This document shows positions 54,512-61,491 of a stretch of 64,000 nucleotides of DNA, one piece after another. The DNA comes from Natrononativus amylolyticus. GTDB lineage: Archaea > Halobacteriota > Halobacteria > Halobacteriales > Natrialbaceae. Within the stretch, counting starts at the first letter, position 1. The number at the start of each line of letters is the position of its first letter. Where the stretch lies: assembly GCF_024362525.1 (NCBI RefSeq), contig NZ_CP101458.1, positions 496,001-560,000 on the forward strand. The letters run 5' to 3'. Both the position numbers and the translations under genes were made by a program. The notes beneath the pieces are model-generated. The model had not been told where the DNA came from and did not search any database. It saw only the letters and a list, made by a program, of their open reading frames with translations.

Positions 54512-54862
54512 TTATCTACTGCTAATATTCGTTTCGACGATGAAGGCTGAATTAGAGCCAGTCGACTTTCTCCGCTTCTCGAGCCTGCACACGCTCCGAA
54601 CGCTTCCCAGGTAGTGGCGTTGAAACGTCTCGTAATCGTCCCACCCGCCCCACTGCATCAGCACTGACGGGAGCACTTCGGCCTCGAGCGCCAGGTGCCC
54701 CCATGTCCGGCGGAGATCGTGCGGCCCAACGTACAGCCACCGATCGTCGGTATCGTCCTCAGCGAGTTCCGCAGCTGCACTCCCGACCCACCGCCGAACC
54801 GTCCGCGGTGTGCCCTCGAGGACGCGATCGCCGTCACCGGGCGTGGGCGTGGACTGACTCAC
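54512..54862 (-). pseudogene. C-terminal half of a tyrosine recombinase/integrase
   Basis: 116 residues from GTG 54862. GPHDLRRTWGHLALE supplies the HxxR motif, VLMQWGGWDDYETF follows, and FQRHYLGS carries the nucleophilic tyrosine. The N-terminal SAM-like core-binding domain and the first catalytic arginine region are absent, so the protein is about one third of a full integrase. It overlaps the upstream small gene by 4 bases. Probably the disabled integrase of the island; it might still bind DNA or act with a partner. Confidence 0.75.
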
Positions 54863-54996
54863 GCCGACTCACCACCCGAGACGACCTCGAGCGCCCGACG
54901 ATCCTCCTCGTCGTCGGCCTGCGTTGCCGGGTGGGCGATGGGCGTCCGACTCGGAACGTGGTACAGCTGACTCGCGCGGACGAACTCGCGCGTCAT
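54859..54996 (-). CDS. Small island protein (45 aa), integrase-operon member
   Basis: MTREFVRASQLYHVPSRTPI, ending RRALEVVSGGESA; disordered and acidic in its second half. ATG 54996 overlaps the preceding gene's TGA (ATGA), and its own TGA overlaps the integrase GTG. The overlap chain on the minus strand supports it as a real coding unit. Unknown family. Confidence 0.6.
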   Translation of the reverse strand: MTREFVRASQLYHVPSRTPIAHPATQADDEEDRRALEVVSGGESA

Positions 54997-55214
54997 CGGT
55001 CCACCTCCCGGTCAATTTCAGGTCGTAGGAGCCTCCGTTTCCCTACCCATTCTTCCGGCAAGGAGTTACCGTAAGCGACGGATTGATTCGTGTGAGCACC
55101 GTTCGCACGTATCGTCCCGGAGTAGGTCTCCGTCGCAAAGACTACCCCCGGGACACTCTTTCCACGAACCGACGAAGTAAAACGGCCGGTAATGACCGTA
55201 ACGCGACTACTCAT
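54993..55214 (-). CDS. Small island protein (73 aa), integrase-operon member
   Basis: ATG 55214 (MSSRVTVITGRFTSSVRGKS) overlaps the zinc-ribbon gene's stop by 4 bases, and its TGA overlaps the next ATG. The protein is basic with a beta-like start and ends LLRPEIDREVDR. No known motif; the coupling to integrase suggests an accessory or excisionase-like role, which is only inferred. Confidence 0.55.
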   Translation of the reverse strand: MSSRVTVITGRFTSSVRGKSVPGVVFATETYSGTIRANGAHTNQSVAYGNSLPEEWVGKRRLLRPEIDREVDR

Positions 55215-55459
55215 CGGTCCGCCTCACCCCCATCGGTGAGCATGGGCGTAGCCCGATACGTCCCCGTCCGCCGCAATCGTCGCGGACAGTCCCGCCAGTG
55301 ACCGGCTTCGGAAATGCCGTCGGTCAGTCGCGTGCAGCGACTGTTGCAGATCGAACAGCGGAACTCCCGCGACGTCCTGGGACGTGGGCGCGAGCGGATG
55401 CGCCGCTCGAGTTTGGTGAGGTCGACCCTCTCGTTTCGAGGAGTCGTCTCCGTACTAAT
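55211..55459 (-). CDS. Zinc-ribbon protein starting at ATT, first gene of the integrase operon
   Basis: The frame reads (ATT)-STETTPRNERVDLTKLE, then CSICNSRC (CxxC) and GHWRDCP, and ends DGGEADR with TGA at 55211-55213 overlapping the next ATG. There is no in-frame ATG, GTG or TTG before the zinc motif. ATT at 55457-55459 sits exactly where an ATG-AGT-ACG start would be expected. Either a rare start codon is used or the start has been lost. The 5' end lies within the repeat at 55405-55540. Confidence 0.5.
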   Translation of the reverse strand: MSTETTPRNERVDLTKLERRIRSRPRPRTSREFRCSICNSRCTRLTDGISEAGHWRDCPRRLRRTGTYRATPMLTDGGEADR

Positions 55460-55540
55460 ACGGGATAATTGCAGTCGGAAGGGATTTGAACCAGGGAGCA
55501 GCTTCGCTGCGACCGTGCTTCAATCCTCCTCGTTCAGTAC
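55405..55540. repeat. Proximal attachment-like repeat: tRNA-Trp 3' end copy plus 45-bp block (orientation B)
   Basis: On the minus strand, GGTTCAAATCCCTTCCGACTGCA resembles the tRNA-Trp 3' end. The inner block (55482-55526) matches the reverse complement of the block at 48331-48376 with three substitutions and one missing base. The flanking sequences on both sides match the 48259-48390 copy in direct orientation. Only about 45 bp separates it from the real tRNA-Trp. Confidence 0.65.
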
Positions 55541-55572
55541 TCACCGCTCACGAGATCGTTCGCGGTGAGGAA

Positions 55573-55747
55573 TGGGGTCGGAGGGATTTGAACCCCCGAT
55601 CGACTGATATCTCCGGTGCGCCTCGGAACTCCAGAGGGTCATCACACGGACACTGATCAGGTGCCCGATCAGTATATCAGTCTGGAGTGTCGTCCCGGGC
55701 GCGGTGCCTCTGGAGTCAGTCGCCATGCCTGGCTTGGCCACGACCCC
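55573..55747 (-). tRNA. tRNA-Trp (CCA) with 101-nt intron
   Basis: Exon 1 (55747-55710) starts GGGGTCG, has D-stem GCCA/TGGC and anticodon stem ACTGA with loop CTCCAG (anticodon CCA). Exon 2 (55608-55573) has A38, TCAGT closing the anticodon stem, then variable CGATC, T-arm GGGGG-TTCAAAT-CCCTC and acceptor CGACCCC plus discriminator A. All stems pair. The intron interrupts after position 37, the classic archaeal site. CCA is not encoded. The gene's 3' end is the insertion point of the island. Confidence 0.95.
55609..55709 (-). ncRNA. tRNA-Trp intron with box C/D guide RNA features
   Basis: 101 nt removed by the bulge-helix-bulge endonuclease. It contains a C-box-like GTGATGA and CTGA D-box-like motifs (two closely spaced, in GACTGATATACTGATC). 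In Haloferax and relatives the tRNA-Trp intron is known to guide 2'-O-methylation of positions 34 and 39 of its own pre-tRNA; the same role is inferred here. Confidence 0.75.
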
Positions 55748-55787
55748 TCGTCACTCCGTTGGTCGATCCCGCCTAAAGTGGTTTCGA

Positions 55788-56687
55788 TTACAGCCAGGGT
55801 GCGCGTCCCTCGGTCGTCGTCGTGTCGTCGCCTGGGTACGCATCGTCACCGTGCCCGGAGTCGGCGTCCCCCTCGAGTGGCTCCTCGAGGTCGTCGAAGT
55901 CGTCGTGGCCGCCGTCGGTGAGCGTCCCGTCGCTCGCGCCGGCTTCGTTCGCGGTCGGCCCGGTGGCGCTCGGATCGAACGCGAACAGCGCGGCGACGAC
56001 GAGCACGGCGAGGGGCGCCTGCCCGAACGCCATCCCCATGATCGACAGCGGGAGGATCCCGAGGGCGACGGCGCTGCCGAAGCGGAACCGGTCGAGGTCC
56101 ATGTACTCGCGCAGGTACGGCCCGCCGAGGGCGACGCCGAGGGCGAAGGCGACGCCAACCACCGCGGCGAGGGTCGCGTTCGCGACCAGCGCCGGGTCGT
56201 CCATCACGACGAACTCCGCGCCGGAGGGGTCGAGGCTGGCGATCAGGCCGAGTCCGATGATGATGCCCGGACTCGGCAGGTACTCACCGACGGTCGCGCT
56301 AGCGGTTTTCGCCGCGATGGCGAGGATCACCAGTGCAGCGAAGCGCTCGAAGATGACGGTGTCGATGACGCTGCCGATCGCGGGCGCGAGCGCGGCCTGT
56401 AGCGCCGCAAACGCGATCAGCGGGAGTCCGACGAGGAGGACGACGCCGACCTGCTGGCGCGGCGTTCCCTGCATCTCCGCGAGGATGACCGCGAGGGTCG
56501 CACTCCCGCCGAAGATCAGGATGCCGACCTGGATCGCGCTCATCGGATCGGCGAGTCCGCCGGCGAGGATCAGCGCGACGAAGATGCCGTCGATGAGCGG
56601 CAGCCCCATGACGAGCGCCAGCAGCTTCGTGTCGCCGCCGACCAGCCGCTCGAGGCGGAGGGCAATCGGGTGTTGTGACGTGCTCAT
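55788..56687 (-). CDS. DUF5794-type polytopic membrane protein
   Basis: 299 residues: MSTSQHPIALRLERLVGGDT, then seven or eight hydrophobic segments (about 22-240) including LLALVMGLPLIDGIFVALIL and SVIDTVIFERFAALVILAIA, and a disordered acidic C-terminus (about 245-299). From memory it corresponds to the haloarchaeal DUF5794 family. Function unknown. It lies just beyond tRNA-Trp and marks return to core sequence. Confidence 0.82.
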   Translation of the reverse strand: MSTSQHPIALRLERLVGGDTKLLALVMGLPLIDGIFVALILAGGLADPMSAIQVGILIFGGSATLAVILAEMQGTPRQQVGVVLLVGLPLIAFAALQAALAPAIGSVIDTVIFERFAALVILAIAAKTASATVGEYLPSPGIIIGLGLIASLDPSGAEFVVMDDPALVANATLAAVVGVAFALGVALGGPYLREYMDLDRFRFGSAVALGILPLSIMGMAFGQAPLAVLVVAALFAFDPSATGPTANEAGASDGTLTDGGHDDFDDLEEPLEGDADSGHGDDAYPGDDTTTTEGRAPWL

Positions 56688-57148
56688 CGATTACGGTCGA
56701 TGGCCGTGACCCGTGGCCGAGGGGTGATGAGAGTCGCGGTCGCGGACGGTCTGGCGGGTAGCGAGCCAGTCCATCGGCCGTCGAATCCCTCGTGCTGTGA
56801 GTGGCACTGTAAAGCCGAGTTTCCCGAGTACAAACGCGGCGACGGAGTCGAAGCTCGTCCGGCCAGCGGTACGGGTTTCGGCAGTACTCACAGCGTACAT
56901 ACTCCATCGGAGTACCGCGCGAGCAATAAACGTTGTGTGGGATACGGGCGCATGGGCCGAAAGATCGTCGGTGAACGGGCGAATTTGGTGAGAATCGTAC
57001 GGAATATTTGGGTAGACGATGTCGTGTTATGGACTCCCACGACCCGGACGATAGATACTGACGGTTCGCGTCGAACGGACGGGTGAGCCGCGCTCTCGAG
57101 CGAGAGCCGTCTCGCAACGCTTTTGGGCCGCGGTTCCGGACAGTTTAC
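56688..57148. other. 461-base divergent region upstream of guaB
   Basis: On the minus strand two short frames overlap: ATG 56907 (MEYVRCEYCRNPYRW, a zinc-knuckle-like start) and ATG 56900 (69 codons ending TAA just before the DUF5794 ATG). An AT-rich AATAAA at 56925-56930 could serve as promoter. Neither frame alone looks complete, so a small frameshifted gene is possible. On the right, TATA-like CTTTTGGG precedes guaB. Confidence 0.3.
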
Positions 57149-58651
57149 ATGGCGAACGACGTTTCCGAGCACGAGCGCTATTCTGCGAAGTTACAGGTTC
57201 CGGAGGCACTGACGTTCGACGACGTGCTTCTCCGCCCCAAAGAGAGCCGAGTCGAGCCGGACGAGGCGGATCTGACCTCGGGGGTATCCCGATCCGTCGA
57301 GGTCTCGGTTCCGATCCTCTCGGCGGCGATGGACACCGTCACCGAGAGCGAGATGGCGATCGCGATGGCTCGCCACGGCGGCATGGGGGTCATTCACCGA
57401 AACCTGAACATCGACCAGATGGTCGAGGAGATCTCGCGGGTGAAACGCGCCGACGAGCTCATCATCCCGTTCGACGACGTCGTCACGGCCGACCCCGAGA
57501 TGTCGGTGACGGAGGTCGACGAGATGATGGTCCGCGAGGGTGTCGGCGGCGCCCCCGTCGTCAACACCAACGGCGAGGTGCTGGGGATCATCTCGAGTAC
57601 GGACATTCGCCCGCACCTCGAGGTGGGCGAGGACGACCCCGTCACCGAGGCGATGACCGACGAAGTCATCACCGCACCCGAGGACGTCAACGCCCGCGAG
57701 GCGTTCGATCTGATGTACGAGCACAAGATCGAGCGCGTTCCCGTGGTCGACGACGAGAACCTGCTCGTCGGGCTCGTGACGATGCAGGGGATCCTCCAGC
57801 GCCGGGAGTACAAACACGCCGCACGCGACGAGCGCGGTCAGCTCCGCTGTGGCGTCGCCGTCGGCCCCTTCGAGACCGACCGAGCGGTCGCCGCCGACGA
57901 GGCCGGCGCGGACGTGCTCTTCATCGACTGCGCCCACGCCCACAACCTGAACGTCATCGACGGCGCTCGAGAGATCAAAGACAGCGTCGAGGCGGACGTC
58001 GTCGTCGGCAACGTCGGCACCCGGGAGGCGGCCGAGGACCTGGTCGACTTCGCCGACGGGATCAAGGTCGGAATCGGCCCCGGCTCGATCTGTACGACCC
58101 GGGTCGTTAGCGGGGCGGGGATGCCCCAGATCACGGCCGTCGCCCAGGTCGCGGACGTCGCCCGCGCCCACGACATTCCCGTGATCGCCGACGGCGGCGT
58201 CCGCTACTCCGGCGACGCGATCAAAGCGATCGCCGCCGGCGCGGACGCGGTGATGCTCGGCTCGTACTTCGCCGGCACCGACGAGGCGCCCGGCCGGGTC
58301 GTGACGATGAACGGCAAGCGGTACAAACAGTACCGCGGCATGGGCTCCGTCGGCGCGATGAAGTCCGGCGACGGCGACCGCTACCTCAAGGACGACCCCG
58401 AGGACGACGAGGAGTACGTTCCAGAGGGCGTCGAGGCGGCGACCCCCTACAAGGGGACGCTGCAGTCCGAACTCCACCAGCTCGCCGGCGGCATGCAGTC
58501 GGGCATGGGTTACGTCGGCGCGGAGACGATCCCCGAGTTCAAGGAGCGAAGCGAGTTCGTCCGCGTCTCCTCCGCGGGTCAGGCCGAGGGACACGCCCAC
58601 GACGTCGTCATCACCGACGAGGCACCGAACTACTCGCCCGCCGGCGAGTGA
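57149..58651 (+). CDS. guaB: Inosine-5'-monophosphate dehydrogenase
   Basis: 500 residues from ATG 57149. [12 protein letters not shown] (about 22-33), two CBS domains (about 105-225; [20 protein letters not shown] and [15 protein letters not shown]), the catalytic loop [13 protein letters not shown] (about 310-322) with the active-site Cys, and the [14 protein letters not shown] segment and flap ([15 protein letters not shown]) are intact. It oxidises IMP to XMP with NAD+, the committed step to GMP. Confidence 0.96.
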   Translation: MANDVSEHERYSAKLQVPEALTFDDVLLRPKESRVEPDEADLTSGVSRSVEVSVPILSAAMDTVTESEMAIAMARHGGMGVIHRNLNIDQMVEEISRVKRADELIIPFDDVVTADPEMSVTEVDEMMVREGVGGAPVVNTNGEVLGIISSTDIRPHLEVGEDDPVTEAMTDEVITAPEDVNAREAFDLMYEHKIERVPVVDDENLLVGLVTMQGILQRREYKHAARDERGQLRCGVAVGPFETDRAVAADEAGADVLFIDCAHAHNLNVIDGAREIKDSVEADVVVGNVGTREAAEDLVDFADGIKVGIGPGSICTTRVVSGAGMPQITAVAQVADVARAHDIPVIADGGVRYSGDAIKAIAAGADAVMLGSYFAGTDEAPGRVVTMNGKRYKQYRGMGSVGAMKSGDGDRYLKDDPEDDEEYVPEGVEAATPYKGTLQSELHQLAGGMQSGMGYVGAETIPEFKERSEFVRVSSAGQAEGHAHDVVITDEAPNYSPAGE

Positions 58652-58726
58652 GCGGTCGTCTCTGCTCACCGTCGAACCGCGCGCCGTTCCGCACCGATTA
58701 AGGTCGTGTGCGGTGCAGACGACCGC

Positions 58727-59110
58727 ATGGACATCGAATCCTTTTTCGAGGAGATGCCGTTCGCCGACCTGCTCGGCGTCGAGATCACCGAGGCCGACGA
58801 CGGTCACGCCGAGGGGCGCCTCGAGATGCGCGAGGAACTCTCCTGGAACGCCGACCGGGTGATGGCCCACGGCGGCGTCACGTTCACGCTCGCGGACACC
58901 GTCGGCGGCGCGGCGCTCGTCTCGCTGGTCGACCAGCCGGTGCCGACGATCGACATGCGGATCGATTACCTCTCGGCGGGCACCGGCGACCTGTCCGCCG
59001 AGGCCGACGTGGTGCGCGCCGGCGGCGACGTCGGCGTCGTCGACGTCGACGTGTACGCCGAGGACGATACGCTCATCGCGAACGCTCGAGGCGTCTACAA
59101 AACGGGATAA
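58727..59110 (+). CDS. PaaI-type hotdog thioesterase
   Basis: 127 residues. WNADRVMAHGGVTFTLADTV (about 39-58) is the hotdog active-site segment with the N…HGG…D pattern; it resembles PaaI more closely than the copy at 36004. A TATA-like GATTAAGG lies about 27 bp upstream. PaaI relieves CoA trapping by hydrolysing hydroxyphenylacetyl-CoA. The paa operon lies 540 bases away but on the opposite strand, so the link is contextual. Confidence 0.85.
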   Translation: MDIESFFEEMPFADLLGVEITEADDGHAEGRLEMREELSWNADRVMAHGGVTFTLADTVGGAALVSLVDQPVPTIDMRIDYLSAGTGDLSAEADVVRAGGDVGVVDVDVYAEDDTLIANARGVYKTG

Positions 59111-59119
59111 CCGACCGGT

Positions 59120-59608
59120 TCACTCGGCCGACTGCGAGTCGTTTGCGTCGTCGGCCTCCTCGGCCTCCGGCAGGTCGTCGTCGGGCGCTGTCCCCTCTCC
59201 CTCAGGGGCTTCGACCTCGATGTCGTCGTCGAAAATGCGGATGCGGACGTACTGCGTGTCGCGGGTGATCGACGCCTGCTCGACGAGGTCGTCTCCGTGG
59301 TCGCCCCCGAACCGGGTGACCCGGAGCTGCTGGTCGATGCCGTCGAGGTGGGGCGCGCTCACCCGCTCGTTCGGGACGACGGTGTACGCCCCGTCGTACG
59401 TCTCCCGCTGGGCTTCGGGGTCGTACGCCTCGAGGTGAACGTTGTAGTGGTTGTCGCCCTCGTTGGTGAGTTCGACGGGAACCGGGGTGGCGAGTCCGCG
59501 CCCGCTGAACGGGTTCTGGAAGAGACTCTCGGAGTCGTCGTCCAGACAGCCCGCGAGGCCGGCGGCGCCGAGCGTGCCGACGGCGCCGAGTAGTGTACGA
59601 CGGTTCAC
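59120..59608 (-). CDS. Tat-dependent lipoprotein
   Basis: 162 residues. MNRRTLLGAVGTLGAAGLAGC contains the RR motif and a canonical haloarchaeal lipobox (LAGC, Cys21), so it is exported folded and lipid-anchored. The body has beta-strand features (PVELTNEGDNHYNVHLEAYD) and the C-terminal 40 residues are acidic and disordered. Unknown function, 40 bases downstream of the paa operon's last gene on the same strand. Confidence 0.85.
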   Translation of the reverse strand: MNRRTLLGAVGTLGAAGLAGCLDDDSESLFQNPFSGRGLATPVPVELTNEGDNHYNVHLEAYDPEAQRETYDGAYTVVPNERVSAPHLDGIDQQLRVTRFGGDHGDDLVEQASITRDTQYVRIRIFDDDIEVEAPEGEGTAPDDDLPEAEEADDANDSQSAE

Positions 59609-59648
59609 GTTCGACCGTCGGGGCCGAACGACCGTAGGCGTTACCGTT

Positions 59649-59819
59649 TCACTCGAACTTCTCGAAGGGCTGTTGACACTCGTGACAGAAGTGCATCGAG
59701 CGACAGAGCGACGGCCCCTTCGGGTGCTCGCGCTCGGTCTCCGTCGAGCCGCAGTACGGACACTCGGCGCCGCTGTCCTCGCCGGACGTGTCGACGCTGG
59801 GATCGAGGTTTCGTCGCAT
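59649..59819 (-). CDS. PaaD zinc-ribbon domain encoded separately
   Basis: 56 residues from ATG 59819. ECPYCGSTETEREHPKGPSL followed by CHECQQPFEKFE is the C-terminal Zn-binding part found fused to the MIP18/DUF59 domain in bacterial PaaD. The ATG is 2 bases after the stop of the DUF59 gene, so the two are produced together and probably form the complete PaaD. PaaD is thought to help mature the iron centres of the epoxidase. Confidence 0.82.
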   Translation of the reverse strand: MRRNLDPSVDTSGEDSGAECPYCGSTETEREHPKGPSLCRSMHFCHECQQPFEKFE

Positions 59820-59821
59820 GG

Positions 59822-60274
59822 TCAGACGCTGAGCCCGAACTCCCGCAGGTCGTCCTTGCCCTGTTCGGTGACCATCTCGAGGGACCACTCGGGGCTCCAG
59901 ACCAGGTCGACCTCGGCCGAGTCGACGCCCTCCGGGGAGGCCGCGGCCTCGCGGACGTCGTCGGTGAGCATCTTTCGGGCCGGACAGCCGGTGTAGGTCA
60001 GCGTCATGATCACCGTCGCGTGGATTCCGTCGTCGCTCCGACTCAACTCGACGCCGTAGATCAGCCCGAGGTCGACGATCGAGACCGGCATCTCGGGGTC
60101 CTCGACGGCGTAGAGTGCGTCCCATACCTCGGCCTCGAGACCCCTCGCCCCCTCGCCGGTCGCGGGCAGCGCCTCGACGTCCTCGCCCTCGACGTACCGG
60201 GTGTACGCACACGGCGTCTGCTCGGCGTCGAAGTCGATCTCGACGTCGTGTCGGTCGGCGTGATTACTGCCCAT
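59822..60274 (-). CDS. paaD: Phenylacetyl-CoA epoxidase maturation factor PaaD (MIP18/DUF59 part)
   Basis: 150 residues. The DUF59 core (VWDALYAVEDPEMPVSIVDL, then YTGCPARKMLTDDV, with the conserved Cys) spans about 47-120. The C-terminal segment (VWSPEWSLEMVTEQGKDDLR) is typical of PaaD, whose Zn domain is here the next ORF. It overlaps the end of paaC (60264-60274). Role: Fe-S or di-iron cluster delivery to the oxygenase. Confidence 0.88.
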   Translation of the reverse strand: MGSNHADRHDVEIDFDAEQTPCAYTRYVEGEDVEALPATGEGARGLEAEVWDALYAVEDPEMPVSIVDLGLIYGVELSRSDDGIHATVIMTLTYTGCPARKMLTDDVREAAASPEGVDSAEVDLVWSPEWSLEMVTEQGKDDLREFGLSV

Positions 60275-61151
60275 AGTCGTCGGGGTCCTCCATGATGCGA
60301 TCCGCCTTCGTGCGCCCGAGTTCGCGGTAGGTGTGGGTGAACTCGTCGTAGAGGTCGTACCACTCCTCGACGTGGCTGCCGTCGCGTCCGCGCGCCTCGG
60401 GAAGGTCGTCCTCTGTCACCTCGTGACGCTCCGATACGGGCGTCTCGAGTCCCAGCGACTCGAGGAACGGCACGACCGTCTCGAGCCACTCCTCGCCCAT
60501 CTCCTCGAGCGAACGGGTGCGGATGCCGAGGTCGTCGATTCGGGACTCGACCTCGGCCGCCCGCGACTCGTCGTCCCGCGGGGCGCACGGCTCGAACAGC
60601 GTGAGCGCGTGCGGGAACAGCCGATCGACGGCCGCCTGCACCCGCTCGCGGCCGTCGTCGGTTTCGGTCAGCCGCTCGAGCCAGCTCGTGGCGTGCTCGC
60701 GGTGGTAGTTCTCCTCGCCCTGAACCTTGCCGACGCGGTCACGGATTCGGTCGTAGCTCGAGTCCTCGAGCGCCTCGAGCCGGAGGTGTTCGGCCTCGTC
60801 GTAGAGGTACGACCGCAGGATCGGGTCGGCCCAGTCGCCGCTCTCGAAGGGGAGTTCGACGAGCGAGGAGTGGCGGAACGTCGCCGGATCGCGCTCCCAG
60901 AGCAGTTCGGACTCCTCGTAGCCGAAGTCCTCGAGGAGGTCGTACCACAGCCGGGCGTGACCCAGCTCGTCCTGGGCGATGTTCGAGAGCGCAAGGTCTG
61001 ACTCGAGGGTCGGCGAGCGGACCTGCCACTCGGTGTAGCGCTCGGCGAGGACGAACTCGTCGTCGGCAAGCCGGTAGAGCAGCGTCTCGACGGCTTCTCG
61101 CTCCTCTTCGGAAAGATCCGCGGGATCGGCCAGAGAGTCGACGGCCGCCAT
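60264..61151 (-). CDS. paaC: Phenylacetyl-CoA epoxidase subunit PaaC
   Basis: 295 residues, ferritin-like. NIAQDELGHARLWYDLLEDF (about 58-77) and KVQGEENYHREHATSWLERL (about 141-160) are the paired helices. PaaC is the structural partner of PaaA in the PaaABC(D)E complex that converts phenylacetyl-CoA to ring-1,2-epoxyphenylacetyl-CoA. The start overlaps the end of paaB (shared TGATG). The reductase PaaE is not in this window. Confidence 0.93.
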   Translation of the reverse strand: MAAVDSLADPADLSEEEREAVETLLYRLADDEFVLAERYTEWQVRSPTLESDLALSNIAQDELGHARLWYDLLEDFGYEESELLWERDPATFRHSSLVELPFESGDWADPILRSYLYDEAEHLRLEALEDSSYDRIRDRVGKVQGEENYHREHATSWLERLTETDDGRERVQAAVDRLFPHALTLFEPCAPRDDESRAAEVESRIDDLGIRTRSLEEMGEEWLETVVPFLESLGLETPVSERHEVTEDDLPEARGRDGSHVEEWYDLYDEFTHTYRELGRTKADRIMEDPDDYGQ

Positions 61152-61489
61152 CAGTCGTCACCCCGCGCAGTCACGTCCTCGCGCTCCTTGTCGGCGGTCT
61201 CCTGTTCGCGCTGAGATTCGGCGACCTCCTCGGCGAAGCTCTCGTCGACGCGGTTGTACGTCATCGCCCAGCGGTAGGACTTGTCGGTGGTGCCGCCGAA
61301 GTTGGTGTCCTCGGCGTCGACCTCCGCGACTTCGGGCTGAGGGACGACCCAGAGGCTGTTGGTCGGCTTGCGCCGGCCGTGCTGGATCTCCGCAAACAGC
61401 TTCGCCATCTCGGCGTCCGGCGCGTGGACGTTGCCGCAGTGGGTGTGGTAGCCGCCCGGTTTCTCTTGCCTGAAGACTTCCCAGATCAT
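61151..61489 (-). CDS. paaB: Phenylacetyl-CoA epoxidase subunit PaaB
   Basis: 112 residues. MIWEVFRQEKPGGYHTHCGN and NSLWVVPQPEVAEVD match PaaB, the small bridging subunit of the epoxidase complex. The C-terminus has an extra charged tail (SQREQETADKEREDVTARGD), an acidic/polar addition common in haloarchaea. It sits between paaA and paaC with no gaps. Confidence 0.93.
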   Translation of the reverse strand: MIWEVFRQEKPGGYHTHCGNVHAPDAEMAKLFAEIQHGRRKPTNSLWVVPQPEVAEVDAEDTNFGGTTDKSYRWAMTYNRVDESFAEEVAESQREQETADKEREDVTARGDD

Positions 61490-61491
61490 GA

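Noticed and set aside
48000-55600. CRISPR array or IS transposase in the island
   Set aside because: Repeats are few, irregularly spaced and lack spacer periodicity; no DDE, HUH or TnpB motif was found in any frame.
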